This document shows, piece by piece, positions 33,278 through 42,258 of a stretch of 64,000 nucleotides of DNA. Below the pieces are notes generated by a model. That model searched no databases. It saw only the letters and a program-made list of their open reading frames with translations, and was not told where the DNA came from. Position 1 is the first letter of the stretch. Every line of letters starts with the position of its first letter. Source of the DNA: CAWBAT01 sp046331665 (lineage in GTDB: Bacteria > Acidobacteriota > Terriglobia > Versatilivoradales > Versatilivoraceae); the NCBI GenBank assembly GCA_046331665.1, contig JAXLQK010000025.1:26169-90168 (forward strand), given 5' to 3'. Both the position numbers and the translations under genes were made by a program.

Positions 33278-35776
33278 TCACCCCGGGGAATTCCAAAAAT
33301 CTCTGAGCTCTTGAACGAAGTCCCTGCTGATCAATTCTTGAGGCGAAGATTCATACCAATCGCGAGGGAAGAGAGACATGTAGTTGTCGTAGCTGAAGCG
33401 CCGATCGAGGAGAACGAAGATTCCCCGGTCCGTTTCACTCCGAATAATGCGTCCGGCGGATTGCACCACCCGGTTCATTCCTGGATAAAGAAAAGCATAT
33501 TCAAAACCCTTCGAGCAGGACTCCTCATAATGACGGCGCACCAATTCGGTTTCAAACGATACCTTGGGCAATCCGGGCCCCACAATAATAGCTCCGATTG
33601 CCAATTCGCCCGGATAATCGACACCTTCTGCAAAAATCCCTCCTTGAACGGCCAGCACCAGATGTGCTGTGTCCCGCGCTGACAGCTTGCCGAGGAGTGC
33701 GTTGCGATGGTGATCGGCCATGACCCGGTTTTGAATCAGAATCTGATAATGACGCGGTTGGAGATGCCGCGCCACCAGCTCCAGGAATTCGAAGCTTGGA
33801 AAAAAGGCGAAGTAGTTCCCCCGATGGACGCCGATGATCTCTTCAATGATTTGGGCAATGCGCCCGATGTGCTGGTGGCGTTGTCGATACGTCGTGGAAA
33901 CTTCGGGAATAACCAGAATCTTGCGATTTTCCGGAGGAAACGGGGAAGGCAAGGCAAGGGTTCGGGCGCTGCGCTCGAAACCCAGGACGTCTGAATAAAA
34001 TTTCAGGGGGGTCAGGGTAGCCGACATGGCAATAACGGCGTAATACAGGTCGTTGGTTTTCTTGAGTTGGCGGGATGGGTCCAGGCAGACAATCTTGATT
34101 TTTGGAATTTCTCCGGCAGCATCGAGGACGTGAACGAATTCGCCGCCCGAGAGCTCCAGCACGATACAAAACCGCGAGAGCGCATAAAAGAAATCAAGAA
34201 TGCGATCCTCGTCACGCCAATTTCCCCGGCGCCTTTGTTCGACGAGATAGCGCTGCATCAAGGCGTCAAGGGTTTCCTTCTGCTCACGGAAAAACTCCCG
34301 ATCCAGGGAAATTTCAGCTTGCGGCGAAGCCTGTATTTCCGGAAACAACTCTCCCAATTCCCTCACGTAGTGCTCGATCTTTTCCAGGAATGCGATGAGG
34401 TCCCCGAGAAAACCGGAAGAAGGCGGAGAAGGAGAGCCCTGTTCCTGGAGTTCCCGCTGTCTTGATGCAGGCGGTTCCTCCAGCATTGAAAGAAGCTGTT
34501 GCTTCAGCGATAGAAGAGTCTGCAGATCAAGTTCGGGGGAATAATAGTCGCGGGCTCGTGAATAGAGGTTATGCGCCTCGTCGATAATGAGGATCGTGCG
34601 GCCGGGTTCGAGTCCCGAAAGTCCTTCCAGCGAGATGCGGGGATCATAGATGTAGTTGTAGTCGCAGACTGTCACCTGGGACTGGGAGACGAGTTCCAGG
34701 GAAAGTTCAAAAGGACAAATTTCGGCATCCACTGCAGCCTTATACACCAGGTCCGGCGTAACGACTGGAACGTTCATGAATACGGAACGCAGGGCCGAGT
34801 GTTCCAGTTTCCCAAAAAAATTTTTGGCGTAAGGACACCGGCTTTCATGGCAGCAGACCACGTCATTGGCACAGCTCTTTTCCTTGGACCGTAACACGAG
34901 ACTGCTCCAGGGAATCGCGGGATTACTTCCCGGCCGGGACGAAGATTCTCCGGATAGGCTCAAACGCTGCAACGTATCGACGACAATTCGCTGTTGTGTG
35001 GTCTTTGAGGTCAGAAAGAAAATGGAGAAGCCATTTTTGGCGGCAAACGGAAGTGTCCCATAAAGGGCGGCAACTGTTTTCCCAATGCCCGTCGGGGCTG
35101 AGACAAGGAGGTTTTCCTGGTTTTGCAAGGCGGTCTCAATGGCCTCGATCATGCTGTCCTGGTAGGGGCGCATGTGCGGGTAAGGGAAGGCAAGGTTTGC
35201 ATCTTGCGAGGTGATGGCCGCTCTCCGTTGCTCTGCCGCTTCTGCGGCAAGAATCATTTTCTCCAATTGGTCGGAGATGAAGTTCTGCATCTCCGCGGCG
35301 TTGAGGGGGACTTCCCAAGTCGCAAGATCCTGACCGTCAGCGTTAATCACGACCAAATGGCCGAGTACTTTCGCTCCGACGTCCAGTTGCGACCAAAAAT
35401 AGAGGTAGAGCTTCAGTTGAAGAAAATAACGGTCGGGTAGATCCTGAGGTCGAAAATCCTCCTGCCCGCTGAGAACGGATTTGATTTCCTCCAGGATGGT
35501 TTTATCATCCTTGACGTAGACCCCATCAATTCTTCCTTGGATCGAGACCGCGTACTCTCTGTGACGAGTTTCGAAGCGGATGGATTGCTCTTTTTGGTAG
35601 CTGGCGTAGAGGGCCTGCTGTCGGACTTGATGCTCTTGATGAACGGCCTGACCAAGCTCATTCCGAGCTCCACTCAAGGGGAGGAGGTTTAAACTGCCGC
35701 CGCACCATTCGGGGCCGCACAAATCACGAACACTGAGACTCAAGCGGCGGTTCTGAAAATCAAATTGCAGGGACAT
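33278..35776 (-). CDS. RecB-like nuclease fused to XPD/Rad3-type Fe-S helicase
   Basis: 832 residues. The first 150 form a PD-(D/E)XK nuclease of the RecB/Cas4 kind: LGQAVHQEHQ (40-50), D84 in GRIDGV, E97-I-K99, and a Q-L-x-x-Y-type motif (FLQLKLYLYFW). The rest is a superfamily 2 helicase of the XPD/DinG class: Walker A SAPTGIGKT near 235, four-cysteine iron-sulfur site (CANDVVCC...CPY and following), DEAH box IIDEAHNL near 400, and motif VI QSAGRIIRSETDRG near 770. Likely a DNA repair or recombination enzyme that unwinds and cuts. Upstream of cysE on the same strand, 183 bases away. Confidence 0.88.
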   Translation of the reverse strand: MSLQFDFQNRRLSLSVRDLCGPEWCGGSLNLLPLSGARNELGQAVHQEHQVRQQALYASYQKEQSIRFETRHREYAVSIQGRIDGVYVKDDKTILEEIKSVLSGQEDFRPQDLPDRYFLQLKLYLYFWSQLDVGAKVLGHLVVINADGQDLATWEVPLNAAEMQNFISDQLEKMILAAEAAEQRRAAITSQDANLAFPYPHMRPYQDSMIEAIETALQNQENLLVSAPTGIGKTVAALYGTLPFAAKNGFSIFFLTSKTTQQRIVVDTLQRLSLSGESSSRPGSNPAIPWSSLVLRSKEKSCANDVVCCHESRCPYAKNFFGKLEHSALRSVFMNVPVVTPDLVYKAAVDAEICPFELSLELVSQSQVTVCDYNYIYDPRISLEGLSGLEPGRTILIIDEAHNLYSRARDYYSPELDLQTLLSLKQQLLSMLEEPPASRQRELQEQGSPSPPSSGFLGDLIAFLEKIEHYVRELGELFPEIQASPQAEISLDREFFREQKETLDALMQRYLVEQRRRGNWRDEDRILDFFYALSRFCIVLELSGGEFVHVLDAAGEIPKIKIVCLDPSRQLKKTNDLYYAVIAMSATLTPLKFYSDVLGFERSARTLALPSPFPPENRKILVIPEVSTTYRQRHQHIGRIAQIIEEIIGVHRGNYFAFFPSFEFLELVARHLQPRHYQILIQNRVMADHHRNALLGKLSARDTAHLVLAVQGGIFAEGVDYPGELAIGAIIVGPGLPKVSFETELVRRHYEESCSKGFEYAFLYPGMNRVVQSAGRIIRSETDRGIFVLLDRRFSYDNYMSLFPRDWYESSPQELISRDFVQELRDFWNSPG

Positions 35777-35885
35777 GAAAAAAGAGATTGGGTTTGAGGA
35801 CGTGACCTTGAGGCGGACAATTCAACAACCTCCCGCCTCCTGCATTCAGTGTCACAACCATAAATTTGGAACGCATCAAGGATAT

Positions 35886-35913
35886 TTTACAGGTCCGCGC
35901 GCAGTGCTAAAAT
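35886..35913 (+). promoter_or_regulatory. Sigma-70-like promoter for the AsmA gene
   Basis: TTTACA (35886-35891), 16-base spacer, TAAAAT (35908-35913); both boxes match consensus at five of six positions. It lies in the divergent spacer between the helicase gene and the AsmA gene at 35991. Confidence 0.5.
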
Positions 35914-35990
35914 ATACGAAGTAGGGCAGGCTCAGGTATAGATACAGCCAGTCATCTCCCAAAACATATTTCCGTCCCGAGACCCTGACC

Positions 35991-38954
35991 GTGAAACACA
36001 AGAAACTCTTAGCCGTCGTGATTGGGTTAATGGTGTTAATCCTTATCGGCTTGCTGGCGGTCCCCCTTTTTGTCGACTCAAATCGACTCAAGAACCTCAT
36101 TATTACACAGCTTGAATCCAAGCTTCAGCGCAAGATCACAGCCAAGGAAGCGAGCGTCCTGATTTTTACTGGACCCGGGATTGAGTTGCGGGACATGGCC
36201 GTGGCCGAAGATCCCGATTTTGGACAAAGCCCTTTTGTCCTGGTGGAATCTCTGGTGGTTAAGGCTGGGATCCTGGCGCTTTTGCGCGGCCAGGTGGAAA
36301 TCAGTGATCTCCGGATTGCGCATCCTGTCGTGTCGTTGATCCAAAATCGGGAGGGGCGATGGAATTATTCTTCTCTCCTGGAGCCTCCGGAAAAAACAGG
36401 GACCACTCGGCAATTGGGTACGGAGAGCCCTGGGGGCAGGGGTGCCGGACGTCCGATTTCCCCAGCAGCCGCCCCAGCCAAGGCCTCTTTGCCCGTTGTC
36501 ATCTCGTCTCTCTCCATAAGTGACGGCACTCTCACGATGATGAAAGAGCTGAGTGCTACCGGGCGCCAGCAATCTCGATGGGAGCACATTAATCTCGAGG
36601 TATCCGATGTTTCGGGGCCCAATGCCAGCCGTTTCGATTTGTCGCTCGGTCTTGGTGGCAAAGCAAAGAATCGATTGCGGCTGGGAGGAACCTTAGGGCC
36701 AATCAATTTGCAAGCCTTGGACAAGGCCACGCTTGACGTGCATCTCGAATTGTCCGAAGCCCCGATTGCGGATTTGTTTCTTCCTTTCCAAATCTCCACA
36801 GAGGATCAATGGGAGGGAACATTAAGCTGTTCTACGAGGATTCAGGGGAGCCTGTCGACGGGAATGTTGTTTGAGGGCGCCACGCAGTATTCCGGGCTCG
36901 CCGTCAAACGAGGAAGTCAGGAGCCGGTCCGAGTGAACGGAGAAGTCCGACATGCCGGGAATTACGAGATTGCATCCAATCGCCTAAAACTGGATCGATT
37001 CGAACTCCAGGCTCCCCATTCGACGCTGAATCTTTCCGGAACCGTTCAAAATGTTACAAGCGAGCCTGTCCTTGATCTCAACTTGAACTCGCCTAAAGCC
37101 TCCTTTGATGATCTGTTGGCTCTGGGCTCCGTATTTGGCCAAGGCCCTCCAAAGGGTGTCCAGGCGGAAGGGAATGGGCAGGCCCAATTGGCCATTAAAG
37201 GGAACACAGAGAATTTGCTCTTGTCCGGAGAGGCTAAGTTTACGGACTTGAGTGTGCGCTATCCTGGTCTCGCGGAAAAAATCATTCTTTCTCCGATAGT
37301 CTTGAGCTTTGCGAATAACGAAATGGGATCGAATCCTTTTCTGGCGAGCGTCGGGGATAGGACGCGCTTGCAGTGTCAACTCGCTTCCGGTTTTGGCGCC
37401 GGCTCCTATCTCAATGCGAAAATCACCAGTGAACGTCCGGTGGCCGTGAATGATCTGATGGCAATCGCACAGACCTTTGGATTTCAATGGCCCGAAGGAA
37501 TAAAGCTGCATGATGGGACGATTAGTCTTCAACTGGACGTGAAGAACAAATTTCGACCCGCCTCGGAACTTCAGATCGAGGGGCAATCCACGCTTGTGGG
37601 AACGGTCTTCCAGCATGCCAAACTGAAACTTCCGCTTCAGATTCACAATGCCGTGCTGCGCTTTACCGGAAACTCGGCTGCCGTTAGCGATTTGTCGGCA
37701 TCGCTGGGAGACATTCGTCTGAGCGGAAATATCGCGGCACCTTCCTTGAAGGCTCAGACCTATGCTTTTTCCCTAAAGCTTAACCAACTCAATCTTTCAA
37801 AATGGTCGGAACTGGTCAACTCCGAAGGAAGTGAGGCTCCCAAGCATTCGGCTGCGGAGCCACCGTTCTCTCTGGCCTATCTTTTTCCGTCAAGAATCTC
37901 TGTCGTTCATGCAGCGGGGCCCAAGAACGCCGTCGCCCGCGGCCCATTCAGTGACCTCGTTATACAGGACAGCTCGTTGGCCATAGAGAAGGTTTATTTC
38001 GATCCCAGAGCTTTTACAAATCTGACGTCGAAGGTCACAATGCAGCATCAAGTTCTGGAATTCACTGACCTCCATTTTGAAGTGGACCAGGGCGAACACA
38101 CTGGAACCTTGAGCATCGATTTTAGTCGTTCTCAACCGCAATATGTGCACCATGCGAAGCTACGGGAACTGGATGCCAATCAGTTCCTGGCGGAAAATTT
38201 TTCCCTCAAGAACACGGTCTACGGAAAGCTTTCGTCAGAATATGAACTTCGAGGGAGTGGTAGTGATTCTGCCGAGATCATTCACAGTCTAACGGGCTCA
38301 GGAAAGCTTGGGATTGCCCGAGGCCGAATCACGAGTTTTAACATCAGTGAGGAGGTCGCCAGCTTGGGCAACTTGGTTGGCGTCAAGCTCGACCCTTCAG
38401 GCACGGAATTTGAAGATTTGGCCGCCGAGTTTGCGGTTCGGGAAGAGCGGCTGTCCATTTCGAACATGCGAGCTAAAATGACGACCATGCGACTGCAAGG
38501 GAATGGCAACATCGGGTTTGACAAGACAACGGATTGCCATATTCTGGTGGAACTTCTGAGTGAGCCGAGCCGCAAGGGGAGCGATGCCAACCCACTGGGA
38601 AACCTGGCATCAGGAGTATTCAAGAATGCGCAGGGCAATACTGCCTTGCCCTTGCACATGACCGGGTTCATTACCAGTCCGAAGTTCTCATTGGACCCTC
38701 AGGCCGCCAAAGATGTCTGGAAAAACGTGCTGCGTGATGGGAACCTCAAGGATACGGTGGATACTATTCAAGGCTTGTTCAAGCCTAAGAAATCAGAGTC
38801 CTCTCCCGCGGCAGTTACCGGGGCTCCAAAAGGCGCAGAAGGCGGCACCGGAGCAGAAAAGCCGGCGGAAAAGAAGAGCTCTTCCTGGCAGGACTTGCTG
38901 CAGGGAGTGATCGATCAGACCAAGCAGAAGAAAAAAACTGACGAAAAGAAATAA
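35991..38954 (+). CDS. AsmA-family protein
   Basis: 987 residues from GTG 35991. One N-terminal membrane helix (KLLAVVIGLMVLILIGLLAVPLF, in 4-30), an AsmA N-terminal domain (SNRLKNLIITQLESKLQRKI, then ISDLRIAHPVVSLIQNREGRWNYSSL), and a long beta-rich periplasmic body ending in an AsmA C-terminal region (GSGKLGIARGRITSFNISEEVASLGNLVGVKL). The tail is low-complexity, Pro/Lys-rich (about 940-987). Members of this clan are bridge-like lipid carriers between the two membranes. The window also has TamB, another member. Confidence 0.88.
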   Translation: MKHKKLLAVVIGLMVLILIGLLAVPLFVDSNRLKNLIITQLESKLQRKITAKEASVLIFTGPGIELRDMAVAEDPDFGQSPFVLVESLVVKAGILALLRGQVEISDLRIAHPVVSLIQNREGRWNYSSLLEPPEKTGTTRQLGTESPGGRGAGRPISPAAAPAKASLPVVISSLSISDGTLTMMKELSATGRQQSRWEHINLEVSDVSGPNASRFDLSLGLGGKAKNRLRLGGTLGPINLQALDKATLDVHLELSEAPIADLFLPFQISTEDQWEGTLSCSTRIQGSLSTGMLFEGATQYSGLAVKRGSQEPVRVNGEVRHAGNYEIASNRLKLDRFELQAPHSTLNLSGTVQNVTSEPVLDLNLNSPKASFDDLLALGSVFGQGPPKGVQAEGNGQAQLAIKGNTENLLLSGEAKFTDLSVRYPGLAEKIILSPIVLSFANNEMGSNPFLASVGDRTRLQCQLASGFGAGSYLNAKITSERPVAVNDLMAIAQTFGFQWPEGIKLHDGTISLQLDVKNKFRPASELQIEGQSTLVGTVFQHAKLKLPLQIHNAVLRFTGNSAAVSDLSASLGDIRLSGNIAAPSLKAQTYAFSLKLNQLNLSKWSELVNSEGSEAPKHSAAEPPFSLAYLFPSRISVVHAAGPKNAVARGPFSDLVIQDSSLAIEKVYFDPRAFTNLTSKVTMQHQVLEFTDLHFEVDQGEHTGTLSIDFSRSQPQYVHHAKLRELDANQFLAENFSLKNTVYGKLSSEYELRGSGSDSAEIIHSLTGSGKLGIARGRITSFNISEEVASLGNLVGVKLDPSGTEFEDLAAEFAVREERLSISNMRAKMTTMRLQGNGNIGFDKTTDCHILVELLSEPSRKGSDANPLGNLASGVFKNAQGNTALPLHMTGFITSPKFSLDPQAAKDVWKNVLRDGNLKDTVDTIQGLFKPKKSESSPAAVTGAPKGAEGGTGAEKPAEKKSSSWQDLLQGVIDQTKQKKKTDEKK

Positions 38955-38975
38955 TCCAGCGGACGCCGGCAGACC

Positions 38976-40673
38976 ATGAATCTTCGAATTCTCACGGGAT
39001 CGTTTCTGATAGTCATCTGCATGGCTTGGGGGGGGCCTGGTTTTGCAGCGGGGAAATCAGATTACCGCGCCCTGGCAGAGTATTATGCCCCGGTAATTTA
39101 TCAGGAATCGCACTCCGTGGTGCTGGACTCCATTACGCGATTTGACTTCGATGGGGATTGGAACGGAGCCAATAATTGGAGAAACGCCTACCTCTATGAT
39201 CTACCAGGCTACGTGTATTATGCGGTCATCGAATCCACTCAACACTATTTCATAACGTATGCTTTCTATCATGTGAGGGATTACACCGCGCGCCCCTTTG
39301 AGGGTTTTGCTCCCAAGACAGAACATGAGAACGACATGGAAGGGTGCACACTCACCATTGAGAAAGATGGAACCAGGTGGGGAAAGCCGTTATTGCTGGA
39401 AACGCTTGCCCATGACCATTTTTATATTTACGACAACCCTCACTCCAAGCGGGCGAGCCCCGGGCAGGCGCCGGTGGATGGAGCGATTGTCTTTCTGAAG
39501 CAGGAAGATGCGACGCATCATCGTCAGCCAGCCCTGGCCATCGAAGCGGAAGGTCATGGCGTGAAAGCAGCGTCGGAGGAAGTCACGGCCGAGAATTATC
39601 AACACCCCGGCATGATCTATCGTTTCGCCGGAAGAGGAGCCGAGCTACCCCAGAGCAAGAACGACCCTGACGTCAGCTACGATTTGATCAGTATCGAAGA
39701 GACCCTATGGGCGAAACGGAATGAAGTGGGCGGTTCGACGCTCTACTGTTGCACGGACTCCTATGCCGTGCCCAAGGGCGAATCTGTCCAGATTGGTTGT
39801 TCCTTTAATGGTCCCATTGGTAGTTGTTCCGCCAAACCCCCGTGGGGCTGGGACCAGGCCGATGACGGCCCGATCAAGAAAGGGGATTGGTTCCGGGATC
39901 CATTGTTTTCTTATAACCAACAAGTGCGGATCGAGGGCCTCAGGGGGAGTTATCTCTATAATCCCTATCTGCAATTTGTGTCTGGAAATGGCTCCAGCGG
40001 TCCCACGTGCGAAGAAAGTACGGAAAGCAAAACCGTGAAGGGAGCTGCCCTGACCACCCTTTTGGGAGTGGCCAAAGTACTGCTTTCGGGAGGGCTCTCT
40101 TCAAAGACCATCGGGGACCAGGCGAAAGAACTTTTTCTCACGGAAACGGTGCTGTTGGAATGGGAAGGGAAGACGGACTTTGAACGCTGGGATTGGGACA
40201 AGGAGCTTGCCCCGGCAAGCCTGCCCTCCTTCGCTCAAGAAAAGTTGGTCGAAGAAATGCGCATTCCGCTCGGACCATCTTTTGCTTTTTCGAGTCCCGC
40301 CTTCAAAGCCCCGAGCCGGTACTTTGACAGTGTGATACTCAAATATAAATCGAATGCCAACGACCTCCAGGCCCGAATTTACTGGAAGTATGAAGACATG
40401 CCCGAATTCGATGAGACGCACAGCCAAATCACACGCCTTCGGCACTCAGATCAATGGATTCGCGAGCGAATAGATCTCACCGAGTCGAAGAATTGGGACA
40501 AAGGAAAAGCGATCAGCAAAATAAAAGTGGAGATGTATGCTGCTTCAAAGCAAACAGTGGTGACAAAGGACTCGGGTAACTCCGGATCGCAGCAAAATTC
40601 TGATTCCCCTAACGTGCTGATCAATTATATCATTCTGGATCGCAATTCTTTCTCGGACACTTTTGAAAGGTAA
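38976..40673 (+). CDS. Secreted 565-residue protein, unknown
   Basis: Signal peptide at 1-24 (ILTGSFLIVICMAWGGPGFAAG). The mature part begins YRALAEYYAPVIYQE and has TEHENDMEGCTLTIEKDG near residue 113, which recalls the (R/H)-H-x-x-D-x-E-x(3) motif region of Vps62- and NPP1-like secreted proteins. A cluster of cysteines lies at about 255-282 (YCCTDS, IGCSFNGPIGSCS). The C-terminal 130 residues look like a beta-sandwich (YFDSVILKYKS, QARIYWKYEDMPEFDE). No enzyme motif is certain. It is 21 bases after the AsmA gene and 48 bases before the YhaM-like gene. Confidence 0.7.
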   Translation: MNLRILTGSFLIVICMAWGGPGFAAGKSDYRALAEYYAPVIYQESHSVVLDSITRFDFDGDWNGANNWRNAYLYDLPGYVYYAVIESTQHYFITYAFYHVRDYTARPFEGFAPKTEHENDMEGCTLTIEKDGTRWGKPLLLETLAHDHFYIYDNPHSKRASPGQAPVDGAIVFLKQEDATHHRQPALAIEAEGHGVKAASEEVTAENYQHPGMIYRFAGRGAELPQSKNDPDVSYDLISIEETLWAKRNEVGGSTLYCCTDSYAVPKGESVQIGCSFNGPIGSCSAKPPWGWDQADDGPIKKGDWFRDPLFSYNQQVRIEGLRGSYLYNPYLQFVSGNGSSGPTCEESTESKTVKGAALTTLLGVAKVLLSGGLSSKTIGDQAKELFLTETVLLEWEGKTDFERWDWDKELAPASLPSFAQEKLVEEMRIPLGPSFAFSSPAFKAPSRYFDSVILKYKSNANDLQARIYWKYEDMPEFDETHSQITRLRHSDQWIRERIDLTESKNWDKGKAISKIKVEMYAASKQTVVTKDSGNSGSQQNSDSPNVLINYIILDRNSFSDTFER

Positions 40674-40721
40674 TCATCCTGGATGAAGAGGATCGAGACG
40701 CGCACCGCTGCGAGGGATTTC

Positions 40722-41702
40722 ATGAAAGATATTTATGTCGCGGATCTCCAAGCCAATCAGGCGATCACGACCACCTTCCTGGTCAAATCCAAAGAAGTAA
40801 AGTCCAAAAAGACCGGTGAACCCTATCTGGCGCTCACTTTGGGGGACAAGAGCGGCGACGTCGATGCCAAGATGTGGGAAAACGTCGAGGAAGTCGATGA
40901 GACTTTCGATCGGGATGATTTTGTGAAAGTCAAAGGACTGGTTCAGGTGTACCGCAACAAGACGCAGCTGACCGTGCACAAATTGCGTCGCTGCCAGGAT
41001 GATGAAGTGGATTTCGCCGACTACTTTCCGAAGACGAGCAAAGACGTGGAATCCATGTTTGAAGAACTCGTCGGCATGGCCGATGGGGTTGAGAACTCCC
41101 ATTTGCGGGAATTGCTGATGGCGATTCTCTGCGATGAAGAATTGGCCGGCCGGTTCAAGCAGGCTCCAGCGGCCAAATCCCTGCATCATGCCTGGCTGGG
41201 CGGGCTATTGGAGCATACCCTGTCGTTGTGCAAGCTGTGCCGACTCGTCTGCGATCACTATGAGGATCTCAATTTTGACTTGCTCTTGGCGGGTGCAATC
41301 CTGCACGATATTGGTAAAACTCAAGAGCTCAGCTATGCCCGAAGTTTCAGTTATACCAACGAAGGTCAGCTTTTGGGGCACATGATTCTCGAGCTGGATC
41401 TCGTCAACCAGAAAATTGCCCAGCTCGAGGATTTTCCGGCTGACTTGAAGACCCTCCTTCAGCATATGATTATTTCGCATCACGGCGAGTACGAATTTGG
41501 CAGCCCGAAGTTGCCCATGTTTCCCGAGGCTCTGGTGTTGCACTGCCTCGACAATCTGGATAGCAAGTTGGAAGCCATGTGCATGATCCTTAAAGGAGAC
41601 CCGAATCTCGAAGGGGATTGGACCGGTTACAACCACATGTTTGGAAGACCCTTGTTCAAGGGGTATCAGCGGAATGGCAAAAGCAATCGCAAGAAAGATT
41701 GA
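40722..41702 (+). CDS. YhaM-like OB-fold/HD-domain 3'-5' exoribonuclease
   Basis: 326 residues from ATG 40722, preceded by GAGGG at a good distance (an in-frame ATG at 40683 is possible). An N-terminal OB nucleic-acid domain (FLVKSKEVKSKKTGEPYLALTLGDKSGDVDAKMW) precedes an HD hydrolase domain: HHAWLGGLLEHTLSL, ILHDIGKT, and ISHHGEYEFGSPKLPMFPEA. This is the YhaM/CBF1 architecture known in Firmicutes to trim RNA from the 3' end. Its stop overlaps the BlaI-type gene by 29 bases. Confidence 0.9.
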   Translation: MKDIYVADLQANQAITTTFLVKSKEVKSKKTGEPYLALTLGDKSGDVDAKMWENVEEVDETFDRDDFVKVKGLVQVYRNKTQLTVHKLRRCQDDEVDFADYFPKTSKDVESMFEELVGMADGVENSHLRELLMAILCDEELAGRFKQAPAAKSLHHAWLGGLLEHTLSLCKLCRLVCDHYEDLNFDLLLAGAILHDIGKTQELSYARSFSYTNEGQLLGHMILELDLVNQKIAQLEDFPADLKTLLQHMIISHHGEYEFGSPKLPMFPEALVLHCLDNLDSKLEAMCMILKGDPNLEGDWTGYNHMFGRPLFKGYQRNGKSNRKKD

Positions 41703-42144
41703 AGAAGAGTCAGCGGGGGAACCTCAATCGCCTCGCCCGTGTCAGGGGCCCCAGGAATTGAGTCGGCTCGAATTAGAATGTATGCGTGCGATCTGGCTGG
41801 GCCATGCCTCCACGGTTCATGCGGTACAGGAGTTTCTCAGCCCTTTCCGACCGCTGGCCTATACCACCGTGATGACCATCCTCGACCGGCTTGCCCAGAA
41901 GGGGGCCGTGACCCGGGCAAAAAACGGGAAAGCTTACCAATATGCACCTGCTTTAGGATTCGAAGCCTCGCGTGAAGCCGCGGTCCGCCAGCTCATCGAT
42001 TTCTATTTTGATGGCTCGTCTCAGAAACTCACTTCTTATTTGACCCCGCCTGCCCCCGCGGGATTGACCTCGCCGGAACCCCATGACCGGGCCGACGAAG
42101 CCCCCGTTGAAAACCCGGCAGAAATCCAAGACTGTCTCTTGTAA
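41674..42144 (+). CDS. BlaI/MecI-type winged-helix repressor
   Basis: 156 residues from ATG 41674, which overlaps the end of the YhaM-like gene; an in-frame start at 41641 is less likely. The BlaI/MecI winged helix covers about residues 30-105 (LSRLELECMRAIW, YTTVMTILDRLAQKGAVTRAKNGKAYQYAP). It is followed by a short dimerisation helix and a Pro/Glu-rich tail. In this family the repressor is usually cleaved by a BlaR/MecR sensor protease; no such gene is adjacent, as is common in Acidobacteriota. Confidence 0.85.
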   Translation: MAKAIARKIEEESAGEPQSPRPCQGPQELSRLELECMRAIWLGHASTVHAVQEFLSPFRPLAYTTVMTILDRLAQKGAVTRAKNGKAYQYAPALGFEASREAAVRQLIDFYFDGSSQKLTSYLTPPAPAGLTSPEPHDRADEAPVENPAEIQDCLL

Positions 42145-42258
42145 TGACTGGTCCCCAACGAGGGGCACGTTCATAAGCGTGCGAGAGGTTGCTCGACGAG
42201 AATGAGCGTGGATCAAGCTGGATGGAAGAAACCAGGCGGTTGGCTTTCAATCGTCGAG

